Positions 58,223 to 64,000 of a stretch of 64,000 bases of DNA are shown here, piece after piece. Under the pieces are notes generated by a model. It saw nothing but the letters and a program-made list of their open reading frames with translations, was not told the DNA's origin and ran no database searches. Numbering within the stretch: the stretch's first letter is position 1; each line of letters opens with the position of its first letter. The translations under genes and the position numbers were made by a program. Origin of the DNA: CAWJFP01 sp963842155 (GTDB lineage Bacteria > Pseudomonadota > Alphaproteobacteria > JACZXZ01); contig CAWJFP010000012.1 in NCBI GenBank assembly GCA_963842155.1, forward strand, positions 62,001-126,000, given 5' to 3'.

Positions 58223-58448
58223 CAACGTGAATCATTGGTGTCTCGCGCACAATGACCACACCCCTGCGCGTGGATGGCTGGTTTCGGGCGACTGCGTGCT
58301 TGACAAGCATTCCCTCGTCAACATCGGCGACGGCGAACTCGTTGAGATCACGCCAATGCCGGACAGGGCGCGCCGGACATTCCTCCCGCACGACGGGACA
58401 GAAGACGAGTTTATCAGGTTACCGAACCAGATCGTCTCCGCGCGCTGA
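58161..58448 (+). CDS. Small protein downstream of the PD-(D/E)XK-like gene
   Basis: A 95-residue frame starts at GTG 58161 (GGGAGG at 58146-58151): RTITAAEAGDFVGELGKCHD, NVNHWCLAHNDHTPARGWLV, ...HSLVNIGDGELVEITPMPDR..., DEFIRLPNQIVSAR. It overlaps the preceding gene by 62 bases. The His/Cys/Asp-rich N-terminal half (CHDNVNHWCLAHND) could bind a metal, but no family is recognised. If the preceding frame carried a further extra base near 58136-58141, the two would be one protein; the GTG with a good ribosome site favours separate genes. Confidence 0.65.
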   Translation: MRTITAAEAGDFVGELGKCHDNVNHWCLAHNDHTPARGWLVSGDCVLDKHSLVNIGDGELVEITPMPDRARRTFLPHDGTEDEFIRLPNQIVSAR

Positions 58449-58577
58449 ATCGGAACTGGCGGCCCCTCTCGGGCGATCAAGGGGCGGATGCGGACATCCA
58501 CCTTGACTTAGGTGTCGTCTCAATCTGCCCCTAGCTAGCCAGGCAGGCCTTTCAGCCTATCGTTTCAATGGCCGCTT

Positions 58578-58814
58578 TTGCGGACGCCGACCTTATCGCG
58601 GGCTTATCACAACATCAGCCTTTTCTTGCGGCTAAGAATTGTCTTCCTGCCGAAACGCGAGGACGGTCGCCCGAATTCCCTCGGATTGACCTATGTCTCG
58701 ATTGGCGACCGCGGAATTGCTGCGCTCCAGTGTGCCGAGCGGAATGGCCGGGGCATCTGCTTCCGGCGCGATATCGCTTTGATTAGATCGATGCTGACCA
58801 AGGCGGCTGACTAG
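58578..58814 (+). CDS. Weak reading frame in the accessory island
   Basis: A frame with a plausible C-terminal part (...LPKREDGRPNSLGLTYVSIG, ...RGICFRRDIALIRSMLTKAA) lies between the small protein and the HEPN-like gene. The start is unclear (TTG) and no ribosome site is seen. It may be a remnant. I report it with low confidence. Confidence 0.3.
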   Translation: MRTPTLSRAYHNISLFLRLRIVFLPKREDGRPNSLGLTYVSIGDRGIAALQCAERNGRGICFRRDIALIRSMLTKAAD

Positions 58815-58827
58815 CCAGCACGTCTCG

Positions 58828-59511
58828 TCAGCCAGGCGATTGTTCAGCGATGCGGCGACGTGGATGACCCTCGTTGCGCTCACTGGTCACCGCTTCCCAA
58901 AAGAACTTCGCATAGAACTCATAGATGCCAGCGGTGTCCTTGGGGTCATAAGCAGTTCTTTCCACGACGTGCTCTAGCAAGCTGATCAGCTTGGCCGAAT
59001 CCGCATATAGGTGTTCCGTGTAATTCTCGATCTCTTCTTGCTCTACCACCCCGATCGGTTTGGCGGCAATTTGGTGATGAGCGAGATGTTGGTTACGAAG
59101 CTTCCGTAGCCTGCTGAGCGTGGAATGGTTCGATCCGCCTTTCTCGTATCTGCGGATCAGTGCAGCCGCTTCCGCCGCCTGACCACGCGCCTCTGCATAG
59201 ATCGGCGCGTTCGGCAACAACGAGTCCAAGATCGTCGGGTTTTCGAGATCGTCGGCGATCGAGATGATTTTGATGGCTTCGGTGCGATGATCCCAAAGGC
59301 GAGACAACCCGAGTAGCATTTCGCGCCGCAGCGCCCGCCGTACAATAAGGAAGGTTTGCCCGGCAAAGGAATGGCTGACCCGCCCATGCAGGGCTTTGTC
59401 GTGAGCGGCGATCCGCCACGACTCGTGAAACTGCACTACCGTGTCGTATTCCTGGACTGCGGCTTTGACCCTCGCACGAAGGTCGCTTGCCGGATGAACA
59501 TTCATGGTCAT
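58828..59511 (-). CDS. HEPN-domain, AbiU2-like protein
   Basis: The 227-residue helical protein (MTMNVHPASDLRARVKAAVQ, ...FAGQTFLIVRRALRREMLLG..., ...GGSNHSTLSRLRKLRNQHLA..., HHQIAAKPIGVVEQEEIENY) has the HEPN RNase motif R-N-(4)-H in KLRNQHLAHHQ and the length and helical pattern of the AbiU2 group of abortive-infection proteins. HEPN proteins of this type cleave RNA when released from control. It overlaps its upstream small partner by four bases (ATGA), so the two are translated together. Function as anti-phage defence is inference. Confidence 0.7.
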   Translation of the reverse strand: MTMNVHPASDLRARVKAAVQEYDTVVQFHESWRIAAHDKALHGRVSHSFAGQTFLIVRRALRREMLLGLSRLWDHRTEAIKIISIADDLENPTILDSLLPNAPIYAEARGQAAEAAALIRRYEKGGSNHSTLSRLRKLRNQHLAHHQIAAKPIGVVEQEEIENYTEHLYADSAKLISLLEHVVERTAYDPKDTAGIYEFYAKFFWEAVTSERNEGHPRRRIAEQSPG

Positions 59512-59823
59512 CTCTCAGTGCTTCGCCACGCCAGTTGGGCGAGATCGGCATTCTTCATTTCGGCCATGGCTTTGCCGTCGGGCGTCGTGTGGTAGGGAAC
59601 GAACGGGCCGTTCAGATTCGTCCGCCGGCAAACCGGCATGGTTTGCATCGCTCAGTGACTTTGCCTTGCGCGCTTCCGGCTTTCCAGCACGACTGACTGG
59701 CGGCGGCGGCGCAGGCTTTGCGGCTGGCTGCGGATCGAGTTTGGCGAGAATGCCGCGAAGCATCCGGTTCTCATCGTTGAACGGAAAGCGCCGCTCAACG
59801 GTGCGCATCAGCATCGCCCGCAA
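59508..59823 (-). CDS. Small partner protein of the HEPN/AbiU2-like gene (one apparent frameshift)
   Basis: One frame encodes RTVERRFPFNDENRMLRGIL, AKLDPQPAAKPAPPPPVSRA, ...KSLSDANHAG; after removal of one T (plus strand A) of the run at 59630-59632 it continues CRRTNLNGPFVPYHTTPDGK, AMAEMKNADLAQLAWRSTER and stops at TGA overlapping the HEPN start. Without the correction the second part is a stand-alone frame starting at ATG 59639 (43 residues). A Pro/Ala-rich linker separates two short halves. The exact start (59823 or 59808) is uncertain. It could be the antitoxin-like control protein of the HEPN gene. Confidence 0.55.
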
Positions 59824-60135
59824 GCCTCGGCTTCTTCGTCGATAAGCTCGTTCCCCATAGCAGATATATTGGGTTGGGGAGGCTGGAGTTCGAATGACCG
59901 ATGTTCTGCCGCTCCCGATGTCCGCTCTGAAGCTGCGCGGGCACTTGCCGGGACGGCCGACATGGGCGGAAAGCTGTCGTCACTCTTGTGAGATTCCGAA
60001 CTTCCGCTTCGGGTCAGCAGCTGCCGGTCATCCGATGGCTCCTAACGACCGCTTGCCACCCCGCAACGGAGGTTCGGCAACAAGTCTCCGATGGATGCTT
60101 TTGCGCCTAAGCTTCGCCTCTGAAAGCACTCGCCC
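59824..60135. other. Gene-free gap between the HEPN module and ACC deaminase
   Basis: About 310 bases with only spurious frames. The text looks like decayed, repeat-like intergenic sequence of the kind seen between rearranged alphaproteobacterial genes, with no promoter or terminator I can support. It separates the defence-like module from the deaminase gene, which reads leftward into it. Confidence 0.5.
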
Positions 60136-61149
60136 TCAGCCGTTGCGGAAGGCGTAGCCGTAGCCGTTGAGCGCGGGCGCTCCGCCCAGATGGGCATAGA
60201 GCAGCTTCGATCCTTCGGGGAAATAACCCTTCTTCACGAGATCGATCATGCCCTGCATGGACTTCCCCTCATAGACGGGGTCGGTGATCATGCCTTCGAG
60301 GCGGGCGCAGAGGCGAATCGCTTCCTTCGTCTCTTCCGACGGCACGCCATAGGCCGGATAGGCATAGTCCTCGAGCAGAACGACATCATCCTCGGCGATG
60401 TCCTTGCCGAGCTCGACCAGAGCGGCGGTATTGCGCGCGATCTGGAGCACTTGCGCCTTGGTCTGCGCAGGCGTGAAGGATGCGTCGATCCCGATCACCT
60501 TGCGTTGGCGGCCATTCTTGGCAAAGCCGACGAGCATGCCGGCATGGGTCGACCCTGTGACCGTGCAGACGACGATATAGTCGAAGGCGAAGCCGAGTTC
60601 CTCTTCTTGCGCGCGCACCTCCTCCGCGAAGCCGACATAGCCGAGCCCGCCATATTTATGCACGGAAGCGCCCGCCGGGATCGGGTAGGGCTTGCCGCCC
60701 TTGGCCTTCACGTCGGCGATGGCGTCTTCCCAGCTCTTGCGGATGCCGATGTCGAAGCCCTCGTCGACCAACCGTACGTCGGCGCCCATGATGCGGCTGA
60801 GCAGGATATTGCCGACGCGGTCATAGACGGCGTCTTCGTGCGGCACCCAGCTCTCCTGGACGAGCCGGCACTTCATGCCGATCTTGGCCGCGACGGCGGC
60901 GACCATGCGGGTGTGGTTCGACTGCACGCCGCCGATCGAAACCAGCGTATCGGCGTTCGAGGCGATCGCGTCGGGAATTATATATTCGAGCTTGCGCAAC
61001 TTGTTGCCGCCGAAGGCCAGTCCCGAATTGCAATCTTCGCGCTTGGCGTAGAGCTCGACCTTGCCGCCGAGATGCGCGCCGAGCCGCTCCAGCTTCTCGA
61101 TATGCGTGGGCCCGAAGGTGAGGGGATAGCGATCGAATTTCGCCAGCAT
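60136..61149 (-). CDS. acdS: 1-aminocyclopropane-1-carboxylate (ACC) deaminase
   Basis: The 337-residue fold-type II PLP enzyme starts MLAKFDRYPLTFGPTHIEKL and has the PLP lysine in NSGLAFGGNKLRKLE (Lys50), VSIGGVQSNHTR, CTVTGSTHAGM and the YEGKSMQGMI and YAHLGGAPALN blocks. These keep the Glu and Leu that separate true ACC deaminases from D-cysteine desulfhydrases. It converts ACC to 2-oxobutanoate and ammonia and is typical of plant-associated bacteria. No adjacent acdR-type regulator is seen. The gene borders the accessory island. Confidence 0.93.
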   Translation of the reverse strand: MLAKFDRYPLTFGPTHIEKLERLGAHLGGKVELYAKREDCNSGLAFGGNKLRKLEYIIPDAIASNADTLVSIGGVQSNHTRMVAAVAAKIGMKCRLVQESWVPHEDAVYDRVGNILLSRIMGADVRLVDEGFDIGIRKSWEDAIADVKAKGGKPYPIPAGASVHKYGGLGYVGFAEEVRAQEEELGFAFDYIVVCTVTGSTHAGMLVGFAKNGRQRKVIGIDASFTPAQTKAQVLQIARNTAALVELGKDIAEDDVVLLEDYAYPAYGVPSEETKEAIRLCARLEGMITDPVYEGKSMQGMIDLVKKGYFPEGSKLLYAHLGGAPALNGYGYAFRNG

Positions 61150-61470
61150 GCGGGTGCCTTGCGATCCGGAGCGGTGGTCCCGCCATCTTGAGCGGGGCGG
61201 TGGCCCGAATTTCTATTGTAATTGCGACGATGGCGCCAGCGCCCGATGCCGCTGCCGGCACGCGACGAGGGGCGAGGGGGATTTTAAGGGCGCGGCGGCG
61301 GTTCTCCGACCTTCGATCAGGAGCGGTTCCGAGGTGGCCCGCCATTCTCGGCCTTGGTTCGGCTTGAACTCGGCGTCGCAGCTTACAAGTGGCTTTCCAA
61401 GGCAGCGGAAATCTCTACAATCGCGCCTGCCCAGGGCTGAACTGGGAAAATTTTGCTCAAGGGGAGAACG
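61150..61470. other. Divergent promoter region of acdS and the ABM-like gene
   Basis: About 320 bases without a supported gene, between two divergent genes. It contains AT-richer stretches near 61208-61225 and 61440-61455 that could hold promoters; I cannot identify exact elements. Frames in this region are Arg/Cys-rich and not convincing. Confidence 0.5.
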
Positions 61471-61764
61471 ATGGCGATCGGTGTTTTGTTTGATTTTCCT
61501 GGCGTGACGGCAGCTCAATATGATGGCCTGACCAAAAAGCTTACCGGTGGCCGCGGCTTGCGGACGCTCTCCGACTGGCCGGTCAAGGGGATTCTCCTGC
61601 ACGTCGCCGGCCCGAGCTCGAATGGCTGGCGCGTGGTCGATGTGTGGGAGTCGGAAGCCGCCTTCGGCAAATTCGGCGAAATCTTGATGCCGCTCATGGC
61701 GGAATTCAAGATCCCTCAGGTGCAGCCCCAGATCTTTCCGATCCATAATTTAATCAAGACCTGA
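61471..61764 (+). CDS. Small antibiotic-biosynthesis-monooxygenase-like (ABM) dimeric alpha/beta barrel protein
   Basis: The 97-residue protein (MAIGVLFDFPGVTAAQYDGL, ...PVKGILLHVAGPSSNGWRVV..., DVWESEAAFGKFGEILMPLM, ...QPQIFPIHNLIKT) matches the short dimeric alpha/beta-barrel family that includes ABM-like proteins. The GW-RVVDVWES block is typical. GGGGAG lies a few bases upstream. Function is unknown. Confidence 0.85.
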   Translation: MAIGVLFDFPGVTAAQYDGLTKKLTGGRGLRTLSDWPVKGILLHVAGPSSNGWRVVDVWESEAAFGKFGEILMPLMAEFKIPQVQPQIFPIHNLIKT

Positions 61765-61875
61765 GATCGGGTCGTCGTTGGTCGTCGGTAGAATGTCGGC
61801 CCATGACTTGGAGGGCCGACGCGTGGCGCGTGCGGACGGCCATCGCATCTCCCCCCGGCTAAGACGTCCGCCGCG

Positions 61876-62256
61876 CTATTGCTCGATCGGCCCGCCCGAT
61901 TGCGCCCAGGCGCCGAAGCCGCCCACGAGATTGCTGACCTTCTCGACGCCCATATCCTTGAGCGTCTTGGCGGCGAGCGCCGAGCGGCCGCCCGAGGCGC
62001 AATAGACCAGGATGCGCTTGCCCGCGCTCAGCTCGGGCTTATGCATCGGGCTCTCGGGATCGGCGATGAATTCGAGGAAGCCGCGCGGCACATGGACGGC
62101 GCCTGGTATATGCCCCTTGGCATATTCCTGGCTTTCCCGCACATCGACGAACACCACGTCGGGCCGGTCGCACAGCTTGCGCGCCTCTACGACGGCCATG
62201 CTCTCGACCGCGCCGTTCGCCTCGGCCAATAACTGCTTGAAGCCTTTCTTCAGCAT
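61876..62256 (-). CDS. Rhodanese-like domain protein
   Basis: The 126-residue single-domain rhodanese (start MLKKGFKQLLAEANGAVESM) has DVRESQEYAKGHIPGAVHVP and the active-site loop YCASGGRSALAAKTL with catalytic Cys (about residue 95). It would transfer sulfane sulfur to thiophilic acceptors, or act in detoxification. AAGGAG lies nine bases before the start. Confidence 0.94.
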   Translation of the reverse strand: MLKKGFKQLLAEANGAVESMAVVEARKLCDRPDVVFVDVRESQEYAKGHIPGAVHVPRGFLEFIADPESPMHKPELSAGKRILVYCASGGRSALAAKTLKDMGVEKVSNLVGGFGAWAQSGGPIEQ

Positions 62257-62312
62257 AGCGGCATCTCCTTGGCCCGGTGGGCGGTGCCGATTCTGCACCG
62301 ACCACGCGGCGA

Positions 62313-63122
62313 TCATGCCGTATCGCGCAGGGCACCACAATCCGCGGCGTCGCGGAGGTCGCGCCGCGCAAACGCGGCCAAGACCGCGTAGACCTCGGCC
62401 GGCGCATCGAAATCGATGCGCGGATGGCGGAACGGCACCCACTGGAAACGCGCCCAGAAGAGCGTGCCCGGATGGGGCGGCGCCCTATAGTCGTAGCGCG
62501 CGAGGGGACGCAGCGATTCGACCTCGCATTCGATATGCGCGAGATTGCCGCGCTCCGAGCGATAAAGCGCGAGCGCGCGGCGCTTGAGGTCCCGTTCCTC
62601 GGGCGTGAGCTCGAGCAAGCGCTCGGTGCCGTTCGCGGCGATGAAGCCCTGGCTGCGGACGCGCCCGCCGGCATTGTGATATTCCGCGAACTCGCGCACC
62701 GCAAGGCGCGCGGCGAGACGCGCGGCGAGCAGATTGACGGCGTCGTGGTCCTGATGCCCGCCCTCGTAAGCGGGCGCCCAGACCGTATCGACGCGATGGC
62801 GGCGGACCGCTCCGTCGATGAGCGCTGCGGCCTCGTCGAGATGCGCTTTCAAGCTGCGCGCCGGCCAATCCGCGAAGCCGGCCGGCACGAGTCCGAGCAA
62901 GTCGGCCGCCGTCAGCGCCTCCGACCGCCGCCGCTCGACCCGCGCGCCATGCCCGCCGCGCGCCCAAGGCCAGAGCAAGCCGCGCTCCGGCAGGCCGGTC
63001 GTAAGATAGAGAACGAAGAGCTTGGCGCCTTCGGCAATGGCACGGCGTGCGGCGATGGCGCAGCCCACCACCTCGTCGTCGGGATGGGGCGCCAGGATGA
63101 GAATGCGGCGGCCCGCCGTCAC
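62313..63122 (-). CDS. PIG-L family deacetylase (LmbE-like)
   Basis: The 269-residue protein has the zinc-binding motif LAPHPDDEVVGCAIA near the N terminus and GGHQDHDAVN, the HPDDE and HxxH pattern of LmbE-like N-acetylglucosaminyl deacetylases. Start is GTG at 63122, 12 bases after the stop of the upstream glycosyltransferase gene, so the pair probably acts together on a glycoconjugate. Substrate unknown. Confidence 0.92.
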   Translation of the reverse strand: MTAGRRILILAPHPDDEVVGCAIAARRAIAEGAKLFVLYLTTGLPERGLLWPWARGGHGARVERRRSEALTAADLLGLVPAGFADWPARSLKAHLDEAAALIDGAVRRHRVDTVWAPAYEGGHQDHDAVNLLAARLAARLAVREFAEYHNAGGRVRSQGFIAANGTERLLELTPEERDLKRRALALYRSERGNLAHIECEVESLRPLARYDYRAPPHPGTLFWARFQWVPFRHPRIDFDAPAEVYAVLAAFARRDLRDAADCGALRDTA

Positions 63123-63133
63123 GCGCTCGCCGC

Positions 63134-64000
63134 TCAGCGGTTCGCTCCTCTGAGCGCCGCCGCGGCTCGCCAGCGCGGCAGCAGATCCTCGCCCAAGACC
63201 TCCTCCCAGGAAGGCAGCCGGGTCTCGGCGTAGTCCCGCGCCGCGACCGCCATGCGCCGTCTTCGCGCGGGATCGCGCATCAGCGCCTCGATCGCATCGG
63301 CCCAGGCGACGGCATCGCCGCTCGGCAAGGCCAAGCCCGTCTCGCCTTCGACGATCATCCGGCCCATGCCGCCCTCTGCCGCCACCATGACCGGAAGGCC
63401 CGAGGCGAGGGCTTCCGGCACGACATTGGCCAATTCCTCGATCTCCGAGGGGAGCGCGAAGAGGTCGGCCGAAGCGTAGACGCGCGCAAGGACCTCGGGA
63501 GGCAGCGAGCCCGGCAGGCTGGCGCGCGCGCCCAGCCGCGCCGCGATCGCCGCGCGCTGGTCCCCTTCGCCGGCGCAGAAAAGCTGCAGATCGCGCCCGC
63601 GCGCCGCGAGCATGGCGACGGCCTCCGCTAGCAGAAGCACGTTCTTGCCGCGGTTGAGCCGGCCCGCGAACATCACGACCTTGCGCTCGGCGGGCACGCC
63701 GAACTTGGCCGCGAGCCAGGCGCGGTCGCGTCGCGCCGGATTGAAGAGGCGGCGATCGATGCCGCGGCGAAGGAGGCCGGCGCGGCTGCCGAAAATCCTT
63801 TGCGCCGCCGCGAGCTCGGCGGGGCGGGACACGAGCACATGGGCGCAGAACCCCTGATGCGCCTGCAGCCGCTCGCGCATCGCGCGCTCGGCCCGGCGAT
63901 CCAGCGCGAGCCGGTCGAGGAGAAGCCGCCCGACGAGCCCCCGTCCGAAGAGCCGCTCGAGCGTGAGGCGCGCATAGACGCGCGTATATTCCGGCGTGTT
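63134..64000 (-). CDS. Glycosyltransferase family 1/4-type (GT-B), 5' part outside window
   Basis: The frame is open to the right window edge and contains FGVPAERKVVMFAGRLNRGK, the C-terminal donor-site block ADLFALPSEIEELANVVPEA (E-x7-E pattern) and LASGLPVMVAAEGGMGRMI. It is a GT-B fold retaining glycosyltransferase that uses a nucleotide sugar. The visible part has at least 288 residues. It precedes the PIG-L deacetylase gene by 12 bases, suggesting a small glycoconjugate cluster that continues beyond the window. Confidence 0.9.
   Translation of the reverse strand, partial: NTPEYTRVYARLTLERLFGRGLVGRLLLDRLALDRRAERAMRERLQAHQGFCAHVLVSRPAELAAAQRIFGSRAGLLRRGIDRRLFNPARRDRAWLAAKFGVPAERKVVMFAGRLNRGKNVLLLAEAVAMLAARGRDLQLFCAGEGDQRAAIAARLGARASLPGSLPPEVLARVYASADLFALPSEIEELANVVPEALASGLPVMVAAEGGMGRMIVEGETGLALPSGDAVAWADAIEALMRDPARRRRMAVAARDYAETRLPSWEEVLGEDLLPRWRAAAALRGANR

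Noticed and set aside
59894..60157. Plus-strand frame of about 87 codons before ACC deaminase
   Set aside because: Composition is non-coding-like, no ribosome site is visible and it overlaps the 3' end of acdS on the opposite strand.

Overview
The window is GC-rich (by eye close to two thirds G+C) and has the gene content of an alphaproteobacterial chromosome, most like the Rhodospirillales. Markers are a long-form dCTP deaminase, a Usg protein, single-chain methylmalonyl-CoA mutase with MeaB, a TipN-like polar coiled-coil protein, DUF1127, DUF3096 and DUF3309 small proteins, an IalB-family protein, and the order rpsT-dnaA-dnaN-recF-gyrB. The species cannot be named from the sequence alone.

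Layout. 1-4.1 kb: end of an enoyl-CoA hydratase, then a cupredoxin/FTR1 iron-uptake operon with an outer-membrane-like protein and an iron-box-like operator. 4.2-6.5 kb: kynurenine operon (kynB, kynU and a small His-tailed protein). 7.4-18.6 kb: receiver-domain protein, 2,4-dienoyl-CoA reductase-like SDR, methylmalonyl-CoA mutase, TipN-like protein, Atm1-type ABC exporter, MeaB and dCTP deaminase. 18.8-22.6 kb: rpmB, usg, a gene with an in-frame amber codon, rsmB, a metallopeptidase and an SDR. 22.8-31.6 kb: acetoacetyl-CoA synthetase, aminotransferase, transglutaminase-like protein, LysR regulator, quinone oxidoreductase, asparaginase II, SpoU methyltransferase and IalB. 31.8-38.8 kb: two secreted proteins, ubiB-ubiE, mutM, enoyl-CoA hydratase and rpsT. 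39.5-45.9 kb: dnaA, dnaN, recF and gyrB, the chromosome-replication cluster. 46-48.4 kb: an AT-richer island with an IS remnant, a tRNA and a toxin-antitoxin operon with a third, unrecognised gene. 48.6-56.3 kb: PBP1a, panB-panC, coaBC, Rrf2 regulator, cysK and moeB. 56.3-60.1 kb: an accessory, defence-like island with an HTH protein, a PD-(D/E)XK-like protein, a small partner, and a HEPN/AbiU2-like protein with a small upstream partner. 60.1-64 kb: ACC deaminase, an ABM-like protein, rhodanese, PIG-L deacetylase and a cut-off glycosyltransferase.

How the genes work together. Fatty-acid, propionate and ketone-body carbon enters central metabolism through the hydratases, dienoyl-CoA reductase, mutase/MeaB and acetoacetyl-CoA synthetase. 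panB, panC and coaBC supply CoA. cysK and moeB, next to an Rrf2 regulator, suggest a sulfur module.

A caution for any user: at least twelve reading frames, including normally important ones (panC, mutM, meaB, the Atm1-type exporter), are each broken by an apparent single extra base, almost always in a short homopolymer. No single-base deletions were recognised. I annotate these as one gene each and treat the breaks as probable sequence errors. The best candidates for undescribed biology are the 56.4-58.4 kb and 58.8-59.8 kb modules and the third gene of the 46.8-48.4 kb operon.
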